The notes below the pieces were generated by a model. That model ran no database searches. It was not told the DNA's origin and saw only the letters and a list, made by a program, of their open reading frames with translations. DNA of 64,000 bases from Angiostrongylus vasorum (lineage: Eukaryota; Nematoda; Chromadorea; Rhabditida; Metastrongylidae), in contig JADANN010000439.1 of assembly GCA_018806985.1 (NCBI GenBank), positions 813,501 through 877,500 on the forward strand. Direction: 5' to 3'. Made by a program: the position numbers and the translations under genes. Positions 32,301 through 45,500 of the stretch are shown here, piece by piece. Numbering within the stretch: the stretch's first letter is position 1; each line of letters begins with the position of its first letter.

Positions 32301-35300
32301 CAAAATTATCTCCACTAACCTGATCCTTTCCTTCTGGAATAGGCATTAGAGTCGGACCGAAACAAATAGCCATATTGTGTGGTTCCATCATATTCTCGTC
32401 AGCAAACTCACATAAATGTGACAAAAATGAGAACAAGAAACGCAACAGCAGAATATGGGAAATCGGCAGTTTCAATATAAGTTCTCTTGCCTAAAATGTA
32501 AGGTTCTTATGCTATAAAAGAACATTTTGAACGTGGATTTCTTGTAAGACAACGAATAAACACACCATAAGAAGGTTAGGTTACATTATACTGTTTTTTA
32601 ATATTCAAAAAAATTCAAACAAAGCGTACTCAACCGCACATGTTAAAAAAAACTGTCCTTAACCACTTGCTCCTCTTAAAATAAAGACTCTAACGCGGCA
32701 GCTTAGTTCTACACATTCTTAAGTTTTTAAGAAAAACCTCACCCTACGCACGAAATCCTGGGGACAATCCGCCTTGGCGCAGTCGGTAAATTGATCGAAC
32801 AAGAATATGGGGAACAGTGGTTCACGCAGCTCCCTTAGGTAAAGTTTTAGAACACCGGCAACAGAATTGGATTCACTGCCGTCAGTCAGCTCAGCAAAAG
32901 CATCATCACCTAAAATAATTTGAACGCTGTGCACGATCTGGTCCAAATGAGTGGTTTTCTATTCCCATACTTATACAGTGAAAACCATTGGTTGATTGAA
33001 ATATGCATCAAAGAAATTTTGAAACAACCGCTAGAAAGCCATTTAAAAACATATTACCTCTTTCATAAGCCTCCTTGAAGCGATTGATCTCCGACTGAGA
33101 ACCGCTAACTCGAAAGAGCCCTTGATTTCGTAATGAGTACCGCGATAAATAGTTTATAGCTGATACAACCACTAGTGGTATTGCTTCGCCCGTCACCTCT
33201 GCATATTCGTCGAGGCTTCCACCTGAAAATTATTGCGAAAATGAAAAACAAAAAAGGCAGGAATTTGCATGATAAGAGTATAAGAGAACCGGTTACCGCA
33301 TCACCCTTGTGCTAGACAGAAGTTGTTACAGCGAAAATGAATTTCTCTCGTTCTTAACCACACTGACGACTAAACAACCCAACCAAGATCTGTGCAGTAA
33401 CATTTACGATTTATCCTTCTGAAGATCGACAACTCGAGCACAACAGCCAATAGATTTACCATTTATCTCTGTCGCACGCAAAGTGGTCTATTGGTTTCTA
33501 GTCACACTACCACACCAGGAACCCAGTGAACATTATACCTCGTGAAGTCTTGGTGAAGGAATCTGATCATCGCGTCAGTGGTCTAAGCGTTACGCGCTTG
33601 GCCTACCGTGTAACTCAGTGCCAAGGTCCTTGTTCACCGGTTTCTGGCCAACTTAACTTTCGACATCTGATTATAGAGCCGCTACTAGAATGATTGATCG
33701 AAAGCAGTAGTGAGCTTGTACAAACTTTTTCACGAGTTTAAGGATCTTCTTAGAATAACCCTCCCAATAGTGCACCTTACAACGCTTACCGATCTTCAGT
33801 TTCGCGTAGATGTTGCCCAAATTTGCCAGTAGTGAGGTAGGAAGTCAGAAAAGAGCTAGCTGGTCACCGTCTTTTCCCGTAAATCCCTTAATACGTACGC
33901 TTTTCACCTCGCTAGTTTCCTCCCCCTCTTCGGTTGAAGAACTAAGTCGTCCATCATGTTGTACCAAAAAACATTACTGGAACATTCAGGGATCTTAGCT
34001 ACAAAGAATAGCAATTGAAAATCAGTAATGTAACCATTTCTCATGAGGATTTTTGGAAATTCAACAAAAAAACCGAATTCTCCAGTTCGATTTCGACTTT
34101 GGCCACTGTTGGCGCCGTCCGACTAGTATTTAATATTGCAAGAATGACATCGTGATAAAAGCGAAGCTGTAGTCACCGATTAACAACTTTCACTCTCAGG
34201 TTCGACTAATCTGGCTTTGCAAGCCTTTCTCGAGAGAAGCCGCCGGAAATAATTATAGGGAGATGGTATCGCTATATCAAATCTCCTCCCTATTCATGCC
34301 GTTGTAGAACAGTAAAAGGGTGACTGTGAAATTGCTGTCTAGCTCATGGAGTATTTGTATGATAGGCATTAACACCTTGTTTAACCAAAGCTTCCACAAC
34401 AGAGCTGAAGACCTTTAAATCGATGAAAGTGAGAAGAATACTTTTTTGTAGCACTGCGACACTTGAACGAGTTTCACCAGCGTATGGAATTGATCTATTG
34501 TGCTGGTCTTCTTCAGGACTCAATTCCTCGTATGGTTGTCCTTCGTACAATTTTCCACCGATCTTCTTGAAGATGATTCAAGTGATTCTTGCAAATGACA
34601 GATATCAAGCAGATGGGTAACCGCCGATGTCATACAGGGCTCTACTTTTGTGCAATAACAATGTTGTGTTCGTTTTCCTTTAATAATGACATTCTAGATT
34701 CGGACGTCTAACATGTGAAAAGCAGAGGTAGTGTGTTGAAGTGCACCGGCGGTAGCTTCTAGAAATGCTGGGTCTAATCCTGTCTAGACTAGGTGCTGTA
34801 CAGTTCTTCACGAAAAAACAAGGGGATTGGGGAAAACCAAATCTAAAAAGTGTCAGTGGAGCGAAAAGACAATAATAAGAAGCAAACGCTACACGCCCCA
34901 TCCCCATGTAGTAGACGACGACGAAGGCAAAACAGCATTTGCCTTGAGAGAAGGTGGATTCAGATGGTCTCCCTGTTTCTGCTGTGCTGGATATACGGTC
35001 TTCGCATTTATACGTATTTACAATATACGTATCAACATTTGCGCGCATGAGGTTGTTTCCGCATATGAGGCCTCATTCTTGTACGATAAATCACCAAAAA
35101 CCTGCAAACATTTGACTGGAAAGTGTATGATGGCAGGTGGTTAAAGGTCGCATCCAAAAAAAAAGCTCATCGCTTACTCTGGGAAAAACTGACGAGCCAA
35201 AATGAGTATGCTCAAACTTATGCCAAATTTCAGCAGACTTACTCAGTGCACTAATAATAAAACAGTGGAGATATGAGCCTTCAATCCCTGAGTGCAATAG

Positions 35301-38300
35301 AACTACCAACGGCACAACCTTGGATAGGATAGGCACAATGAAACCTCAGGGCGATTAAAGGCTGTCTAAATCTGTAAGGACCACTATTAGTGTGAACTTA
35401 TGGAAAACCGGAAAACGAGCGCTAACACCGGAAGCCTCAATTGGTATCCTGATGATTTAAGAATACTAAGTAATATCACTAAACAAAAAAGTAGATTTGA
35501 AAATCTTGACTTTTTGGTGCCACTAAAGCTCTTGTCTTTTTATCACGCGTGCGGAAAACAATTTGGTCGTATAGCACATCGATGTTGCCGAAAACAATGT
35601 CGCCTCCAATCGCCTTTGGAGCATACCAAATAATTTCTTCGTCGTCTTGTCGTCGAGTCCCATTTTGACGAAGCGAAGCGAATGACCAAGCAGGATTATG
35701 CTATTTAGAACACTAAGTGTTGTGTAGAAAACAGTAAAGGCTATACAGATGCCGCGAAATGCACGAATAATGGCTCCTTCACCTTCCACCAGAGCCACTA
35801 ATCCTCCCAAATCTCCACGGCCGATAAACTGCTAGCAAAGTTCTCTAGTAAAATTTCCCTCCGACTCATAATTCTCAGCGACTACTCATTGTGAAGACAT
35901 GGGAACCTTCAACAGAGCTTTTCTAGAACTTGGGGTAGAACCAATTTGACGAGTTATCAACACCAGAATCTACAAAATTCACGGTGACAAAATTTTCAAG
36001 TAGCAGGGAAACCGACGCACATAAACCCGAAGACATTCGTAAATGAGTGATAGGATACGACGAATCGAATTGAATAAGCCCTGGCATCCGCATAATACGT
36101 GGTCGACGTTGGCCGCTGGTGTGCTCTTGTCAAATTCTTTTTTAACCCCTGTTTGTTCAGAAAGAAAACACTGACAAAGGTTTTCAATTTTTGGTTCACT
36201 AATATTCCATAGTGTCTATACATATATACCCTTTAACGATATATCGAAGTCTATTCTATTATAATCTGCTGAAGTTCTCAACGCGTCAAGCACCATAGTG
36301 ACCAAAAAATGAAAGATGGCAGCTTGTTAAAAACGTAAACACATAAAGAAAACCAGCGACGAAAAAAAGAATCCTGACAACTTCGCAGAAGGGGGTAATT
36401 TAAGCCGCTATACAGCATTGTCATAAGAGAGCTGAACTAACCGAAAAGCTTCGGCCGTGGCTTCGCATCATCAGCATCGGCAACACCAATACGTTTCGGT
36501 CGTCGCCGTGTGCGTTCTTCAGTACTCGACATTGTCATATTGGTCGCTAGCACACCTGCTGCTTGCGACAACGCTTCACCAATTGCGCGACTTCTCGCTT
36601 CCAGGCGCTCGATCAGGTTTCCGTTCAACAAGAAGTATTCGAACTTCTGAAAAGATAAATACGTTCGATCTTGTTTTAAATTATTTCAAATACTCCTAAA
36701 CAACATCGAACAACGTCTCAACGAGCCAAATTAGTAAGTGCACATCTAAGATAGAATCGTTCACCTTTAGATAGTACTGATAGGTGATTAGTACGTCTTG
36801 TCGCCACTTCCCTTGTTCCTCTTTGTCCTTGAAATCATTATTGTACATTTGCAGAAGTTGACGATCAGACGCCTCGAGACTTTTCCACACCTGATAAGAT
36901 ATTGGGATGAAGATACTGAATACCTGATAAACTTTCCAATTTTATGGCACGCGACTATGCTCAAGAAAAAAAATGAATTGGAGGAGGTTTGTGAAAAAAA
37001 AACTATACAATCAACATACCAGTCTTCTTTTTTTAAGTGAAAAGCACACCGATATTTACAGAAACAAAACAAAAATGTGTCCCTTCTGTAAGAAACCATA
37101 ACTCCAATATGAATAATTCTAACAAAAATGTGTTCATTCTAGAAACAACCACCAGACTATTCGAAAAACCATCGGACTGTTTGAAAAATGGGCACGCATA
37201 CTTCCCATCCAAGGTCAACTGAAGTGTATTTCTCAAGAGCCGTCCTTAGTGAGAAACTGTCAACGATGAATGGAGGACTAACTAGCTAACACAAATCGAT
37301 AAATGACTCAGTTTCAACTGTACGACATTTCAAACTTCACATTGTTTAAAATTTAGACCAAAAAACAATGTGGAACGAGAAATAGCAGAAGCAACAACTA
37401 ACGAAGTTTCAACTAATCCACCAATCACACTACAGCAGTTCAACAGAATATCGCAGTAAATAATCCCTATCACGACCTACCTCATCGCTTTCAAAGCGCA
37501 ATCCCTCTAGGCGCCTTTCGATCTGCTTTTGACGTTGAGCCAATTCAACAGCAATCCCTTTTTCTGCTGATACGGTACAGACACAATCGCCTAGCTGAGG
37601 TCTAAAGAAGAAGAGAAAGCATTGATGGTAGAACAGCGCTCACATACGTATAGAAAACAGACGCTACCTGAACTCGAACTGCTTTGGAAGCATGAACGTC
37701 GCATGATGGGCTTCAAAGAAACGCTGCTTATCTGCTTTTGCATCTACCGCTGATCTCAGGGTTCCTAACTCTGCCAGGCTATCCATTTCCCTCTGGGAAA
37801 GTCGCTTACGCACATCAATTACCTGACCTGAAACAGGTGCGAGAGAAAAGTGGTCAGTTTGTGGCTTACACTTTGGAAAATGCGTACGAAGAGGAAGTTG
37901 ATCAATAGAATTCGATCCATTGTCACAGCGAACGAAAATGACCTTCACTTCACCGGAACCTTTTACTCGTACTCTCACTTCCTACACTTATCTGTAGCAA
38001 CATGACAAACTGCAATTCATCCCACACCCTACACCAATCATCATTGCTATTTGCAAATCCTTAGCGCGAGTGGGGTTCGAACCCACGAGGACTTGCGTCC
38101 ATTGGAACTTAAGTCCAACGCCTTAACCACTCGGCCATCGCGCTACACGAGACCGCTTACTGCGACGGTTGATAAGAGGCGCACTGCAATACACAGCTAA
38201 GCGTAGTTTCGCCCATTTACTGCATTTTAACCGAGCCTATCATCCCTCCGGGATTGGAAAGTGGGTACCCCAGACTCGTCTGGCAGGATACAACCAATAA

Positions 38301-39507
38301 CTTGGAATATTAGTAGGGCGAGCAATTGTAAAAGCCAGATACATATCTAATCACCTCTACGATGTCTAATAGAGTCAAATATATGGCGCTAATAGAGTCA
38401 AATTTATGGCGCCTAAGGAGCTTTGCGCTTTCATTTTAAGCCCGTAACAATCGTTATTTGTGCAGATGTTCTTAATGCTATTAGCGGTTTCCTCGTTTAC
38501 ACGTATTCGCAACAATTTATTGTATATCCGCTGCCCAGTGAAGTTAATGCAGAAGAAAAACCCTCATATTTCTGATAAAGATCTGCTCGAAGTAAAGAGT
38601 GCATGAATGACAGCAAAAAGGACAGCTCCAAGTTCACAATGTCCTGTCATTATGCGTCAGATCCTTGGTCACAAATAAAAGAATTCCCTCTGACTCAATT
38701 TCGTAAGTGCAAAAACTGAGTTGCTTAAAAAGATGAAAACACTGGCTTTACTACCACAATGATGCTGAGATGTTTGGAAAGGCCTGGACCGCAGTTATCT
38801 GCGGTGGGGAATGAGCACGCTATTAGCCCTTCCGGGGGCTAACGAGTTCACCGCCACACCATGCAGGTCCTTCGTTTCCCCTTTCTCTCAGCTATTTCCC
38901 CATCCACCAGTGCCATCAACCATCACCCGTCAACGGCATTGAGCTGGGGAGTACACATTCGCATTGAACCCAGTTAAGTTGAAACTGGTTTTACTGTCAA
39001 CGGACTTGACCAATGTATTAAAGTTATCCTAATCGAAATATTTTGCTAAATGTGAACCACAAAAACCATAAGCATTGGAACATTTTCCAGATTCCACAAC
39101 TGCGGCATACGGAAAGAAACGAAACATTCAACAAAGCTCCGCACTCATGGGTAGGAAATGAACTACAGGACTAAAACTTAAAAAACAGTTTTCACCGTGT
39201 GTAACATAGCAGTGCCACTCTTCCATACATTTACCAAAGATCAGTTAAACATTATGAACAAAACAGCTTACCAAGTAATGCTCTAGTCCAGTAGTCCATA
39301 CCAAGATCCATACAATCGATAAGGTAACTGAGATCTTCCGCGAAAAAATCTAGATGAAATATAAATAGCTAAGCTATAAACCTATACTGAATCATTTAAC
39401 ACGAAAAAAGAGAGGTCAGAGAGGAAGGGAAGAGACAGAGACAGAGAGATAGATTAAATAGATAGATAGATAGATAGATAAACAGATAGATAGATAGATA
39501 GAAAGAT

Positions 39508-39542
<35 letters not shown>

Positions 39543-42500
39543 AGAATCTCTTGAAGAATACTTCCAAAAGAGTCGATAAATTCGAGATATTGTTTTCAAC
39601 AACAGTGTGTAAATGACACCAGGAACTACTGAATACATTTACTGATTCCATGACAGAAAGAGAAACTGATAAGAAAAAAAGGCCAGTTACAATACATTAA
39701 GAAGATGATGTTGCTTTCTCTTATTTATTTACAGAAACGAAACTAAAAACGACTTAACAGTAGACGAAAACACATTACAAACCTGTGTAATGCTGCATTT
39801 GCAGCTCGGATACACATCAGATACTCATTACGTCCTTTTGTACATTTAGAATGAACTACGCTATATTTATCTTCTCTCTGGAAAAATGTACAACACTAAG
39901 CAGAAACGAGGATCGAATACACGATTATCACTAGAGTGCATGAGACACTTCCCTCAATTTCTATACTAATATTAACACCAGTTTTACTACCAACCAAATT
40001 CTGATACGGTATGTGCAGAACGGAAAGCGACAAAAAAGAAAAAATACGAAACTAGACTCATACCAGATACACTTACTTTCCTTAAATATTTGCACAAGTT
40101 GCGATATTTGCGGGTACCTTCCGCCTTTCCAGGGATTGGCCTCCTCATATCGTCGTTTTTCCTCTTCAGCTATGCGCAACTTCCTTTCGACGCCATTCAT
40201 TTCCGAATAACACAACTAAATAAATAGCAGTAATAGTTGCTTGAAATTATATCAAATATTTATTAAGAGTGTTGAAACACCAGGTAAAGGGAGAAGAAAG
40301 CAAAAGAATAAATCGACTTAATAATCGCCGTACTTGATATGTTTTCATGGCAGTGTGAAGTTCCGTGAGCACTCGATTCAATTCACTATGAGAAAGAGCA
40401 CCAATCTCTCGACACTAAACTACAAGTGCTTTGGAAGAGAAGTAGCCGTCATAGAGGAGAATAAAAACTGCCAAGTAGATATAGAAGAGTACGAAACGTG
40501 AAAGACCGACGGATGCTAAGACTGACGCGTTTACTAATTTTGTTCAAGTCTTCACATCTTGAACTAATACTAGCAGTGATCTGTTTGCTGTACAACTCGG
40601 CGAGCACTTGTCTCTGCTGAGCTTCAGCTCTTGTGTCATCAACCAAATGTTGCCACGCAGAACATGCAGCATGTTGCGTCCAGCTATCACGTCTACAAAA
40701 CCGAAGCAAAATCAGCTGTAGAAAGTTCCTGGTGATAAACAATAATAAGTAATCAAAACTTATTTAAGTAACCTCGTATAGAAACAATTTCATGTCATAT
40801 TATATCGTGTTACACTCAATTCAATACTCAGTTGCCTTTGAGCCCCATAAAGAATCTCCATCCAAGTAGAACCACTAGGTATTTAGCACTAAAGACACTA
40901 TGAATGGCTGCAATAAAGAGGAGACGCGAAAATTTAATAAATCACGTACGAGCACAATCAATGTTCTACTGAATAAAAGGAGCTCTAACAAAAATTCCCA
41001 AATTAGATTTGTATCTTCCTTTTCCCTCCTCCACTCTCATCAACAGCGAACTACTATACCAGCATTAAATTCTCAACTAGTGACTTGAACTACAGCCTCA
41101 GCCTAAGTGGGTTCAATGCTGATTTGTGCTCATCATTCTTGTTGACGGTTGATTGCTTACGGCACCATTAGGTAAAAAAAACTGGCCGAGCGAAAGGCAA
41201 AGCAGGGGTCTCAGTGGTGCAGTGGGTGTCCCTGGGAAAAGATAATCGCGGATTTGGATCTGGTCTGAGATCTGAGTTTTGCAAATATCTTAACTTCATT
41301 GTGGTTGTATTACACATAATACTCCGCCATGAAAAAATAATGAGCTGTAAATAAAAAGTTACGTATTGCAATATGGGTGAAGCTCAGTGTTACTTCAGCG
41401 AGTCACTGGCCTGTAGCTAGTAAATTTGAGTGAAATATTGTCTTTGTTCGTTCACTTCCCTAACTTTCCACTTTCCACACCTACATTGCGGCAACTATCA
41501 CAACACCTCCATAAATCAACGCGGAAAACAAAATGAAATAGCGGAGCGAATCAAAACGGACTGGAAAGAAAGAAAAAAGAGATCGAAGACTGAAAGTAGG
41601 AAATTATTACCTTGTAGAATATTATAGAGATTATGTGACCACACATAATGATTGTACATTGTGGTTGAAAGGAATAATGATCAGTATTAGTCGTACCACA
41701 CGTATAACCCTGCTAGTCATTTAGCCGGCACCAGCAAAGCCCTCACTCGTTCGTCTAACTGCACTCCAGAGCTGGCGAAAGGGTTTTCCTCCCACAAGAG
41801 ACAGGAGGTACGATTTTTCAACGGAAGTGCAATTTCTCGTACAATGACCTTCGTTTTTACTCTTTAGGATGACAGACGATCGACGAGTAACTCGCTAGTG
41901 GTGCAATGTTGCATGTATTCAGAGATCCGAAACAGATATGAGTCGTATTCACTAGAAGTGACCCAAAATAATGGAGTTTAATCTCTGGTACATATGTCTC
42001 AAGACAAGTACTTGACCATTTCTGGTTCGCGTATAATCCGCCCTTGACCACCTTTCGCCATGCATGAAACTTTGCCTCTCAACTAACCAGCTGGACATCA
42101 CACATATAAGGGAAGTCTGCTGAAATGATAAAACACTCCTATAAATAAATTTATGTTAATGGCCTAGCCTTTCACCTAGCACATATCATCATTTGGTGTA
42201 CAACGTGAGCCTCTTATTGCGTGAATAGCCATTACCCTTAAGGGTGAGAATAGGTAGAGGCATCTCAGCATAAGCACAACCAACAGAAGGAAAATGAATA
42301 AATAAGAAAACTTAAGTGAAATAAAATAAAATACTTCACAACGTACAAATAACAATATAAGGAATACATTTTCGATATAGAAAGTTTGAACGGTCAGATC
42401 CTAAACGAAGCTATCTAATCATGTAACATAACGAATGTGTATCGACATGTGTGGCGCAGTGGTCGGAGGCGCCCTGCAACACATGGGGGATCGATCACCG

Positions 42501-45500
42501 GGCCCATGGCACACCAAACCTTCAATCCCTACGAGGTCGGCAAATTGCTACCGGACTTACCTGGGAGGATAGCAGCACTGGCTTGATACATTGGTAGGCC
42601 ACCGCGAGTCATTGTAAAGGTCGGATATGCATTCAATCCCCTCCAACGATGCCCCATGAAGTTGAATGCATGGTGCATCCCTCAGGGATTGATCAACGCC
42701 CAGACCTTCATAGTTTTTTTTTAATTTCATTTTATTTGACCCGTTCTCACGTCTATTGTGCGGATCCCAGCACTTCTCACACAATTCGTTTCCTCGTATC
42801 CGTCATCCACAAAGATCTTCCAACTTTACGTGTGGGTGGTTTCGATTGCTACTTGAAGATTTTCATTACATCTTGAATGTCGTAGGATGCTGATCGAGCA
42901 ATTGTTCCTGGAGTCCTGAGATCGCCGGTCTGGAGCGTTCCCACCTGGATTGCAGATAGTGATCTCTATATTGCCGGCGTTAGTAAACCGCACTGACAAA
43001 GTTTCCGTAGTGTTCACGACGGAAGCCGGACGATTAATCCAATAATCCCCTCTATAACGTTTACGAAGCGATAAGCCGCATTGATTACACCTACAACATT
43101 ACCGGCAAACTACGAGTAACCAACATCTACCAGTTTAATGTCTTCGCAATAAAGTGGTACCACCCGGATGTGAAACTACTCGACATTTTCGTCCGGAAGC
43201 CAGCTGGTAATATATTTATGCCATGTTACGACCTATCGAGATACCGTCGCTTGCACCAGAGTAAGCTTCAAAGGAAATAGTCTACTATTCAGCATAAAAT
43301 TGCCACATCATAACTGCAGCTTTATTTACTAAGCAGTTTTCTATTACAGTAAGAGTAAACTACAGTAAGAACGCTATGGGAGAGGCTATGCGGTTCCAAA
43401 TGGGGGGAGGGGGCAGGAGGAGGGGAGAAATCGAATTCCTAACGCCTATTGCAGCTTTCTTGAACTTACGAAATAGGAAAGCCTTTTTTAACGCCCAATA
43501 ATAAAGCCTGTTAAAACCACAATAAACGATCCCGAGTGGCAAAAAAAATAGAAAGAAAAAAAAACATCCTACCAGAGTAATGTTATGGCACTTGTGCAAA
43601 TCTATTTATAGATCCTTTTGAACATTTCGAATAAACCAGAATAAAATGACATCATTAAGGTACAAGGTTGAAAACAATGCCATATTTTCTTCAGGCAGAC
43701 GATCGTATACTCGGTAGGAATCGTAAATCAGATTTTACATATGGAATGGTAGAAAAAACCGGGAATAAATTGCCACACTTCTCTCTGACACGCGCCGACT
43801 AGATGTGAAGTTCGTTTACTTTACGAAAATAAGAACTCCGAATTGTTCTTGATTAACACATTCACAATACAACGGATTTTTCCACAAACGTCAACAATTT
43901 GTCGATAACTATTGCACCTAAACGATAACGAACTTTATAGACTTGTAGAAGAAACGCACATCTGTCTCCCTAACGCCTACTATTTCGCTTTACATTTCCT
44001 TAACTCTCAAAATCATGAATAAAACCAAAATCGACTTAACTTCTTAAAGTTTCAACGCATTCGCAATAGCCGTTAGCAACGATGAACTGGAGGACACCGC
44101 ACTTGTTTAAGTGCTTCCTTGCCCGGATACGAGCACTGACGATAAAAATCGGAAGAGAAAAATATTTGCTCTTCTACGACGAAAAAAAAAACAGAACTTC
44201 TTTATGATGAAATATGAAAACTCGCACTTTGTTAGCAAAGATCTGCAGATCCCAATGAACTTTATTCAGTGAATAAAGTTCACTATGACCCAAATCGTGT
44301 TTGTGTGAAGTTTAAAGGCTGAATAATCGTTGGAGATGTATGCATTAAAATCGATGCGCATTGGGACAAATGCATCAATCGAGATTTAAAGCCATTAGGC
44401 TTATCAGATCAATTAGAATTCAATACACTTCAATAAGGAACCTACAAAAAAGCTGTCAGACAAAATCTTGAATAAGGTCCACTATATCGCAGTGGGGCAA
44501 CACGGCTATAGATATAAATCAACACTTGGATGTTGTAGAGAAACACATAAAGTTACTAATATCATACCAGTCTGAAAGGTCAGAAATCCATTTCATGATT
44601 TACAGACCATTGTACAAACTAGAAAAATCACTTCAAACAGCACTTGCGGCTGTTTTCCCTCTTCTTTATCTCTCGTCCTACTTCTCTTTGTCTACTCCAA
44701 AGGAACTTCTTACCCTAGTTTCGAGTAATCTGCGAAAGATCTTGTCGTACAAATTTTTTCCTCAGGTGAGTTGAGAAATTTGTTGAGCAGACATTAATTG
44801 CATCGTAGAACTACGTAGTTGGCGAACATCGCTCTTCATCTATGACTACTTTGTAAAACGTTGCACTTCTCTTTTGCTAGACGCACGAAAATGTCAGAAC
44901 TCTGACCTCGTTCTGTGTGCACCCAGTGTTCATTTAATGATAAAAACTACAGTACATCATTGTGAGTGAGGTAATCAATTACGGTTCCTAGCGATCCTTC
45001 AAGCAATAGCTTCATAACAGAAGGAAAATCAAGAAAATACTATTAAGAATCACTCCGTAACCGCTAAGTGCACACCATGATGGTCCATTCTGTTAGACAC
45101 AGCATTGCCCTTGACAGAGACTAATATTTCCTACTACATTTATACTTTGTTAGATTTGAAGAACACATGATTACATACATACGTACATAAAAACGGAAGA
45201 AAAATTCAAAACAAAAAAGACACACAAACAAAGCAATCAACCTCATCGTTCGACTTAACTCTACAATATATTGTGTAATATATAGCCTCCTAAAAAGCAC
45301 ATCAGCCTGACGATAATTACACGTTAGAACAGTAAAAAGCACTTTGACGTACCTGTTCTTTTCAGTTTTATGACGTTGCATAATACCCTTTGCAATCTTC
45401 TCCAGCTGGCGCGAATACTCCGCTTCAGCCTCTCCGCGCTTTCGAAAGAAATCATCGACTTCCTTGAATTGGCACAATATGGTAATTACAGTACCTTCTT

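Larger units (their letters stand above)
37990..39271 (-). other. srgp-1 intron 8 with tRNA-Leu and two repeats
   Basis: Besides the tRNA-Leu gene at 38062-38144, this part of intron 8 (37828-39271) holds an eroded family A copy at about 38160-38440 and a family B element at about 38745-38965. The family A copy contains a 24-base tandem duplication near 38370-38415 (CTAATAGAGTCAAAT...ATGGCG). I see no further coding sequence. Confidence 0.5.
40693..45352 (-). other. srgp-1 intron 3 (~4.7 kb)
   Basis: This long intron is flanked by donor GTACGT and acceptor GTTTTGTAG. It contains a family B piece (41100-41365), a family A copy (42446-42712) and a family D copy (42752-42975). A G-rich stretch lies near 43395-43430. 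No frame in the rest has credible splice sites or family resemblance. Confidence 0.5.

Noticed and set aside
33562..33640. Possible second tRNA gene (GCGTCAGTGGTCTAAGCG)
   Set aside because: No acceptor stem or T-arm could be paired. It is more likely the head of a SINE.
39396..39651. Ser/Leu- and Ile/Tyr-repeat peptides
   Set aside because: They are translations of the GATA/GA microsatellite.
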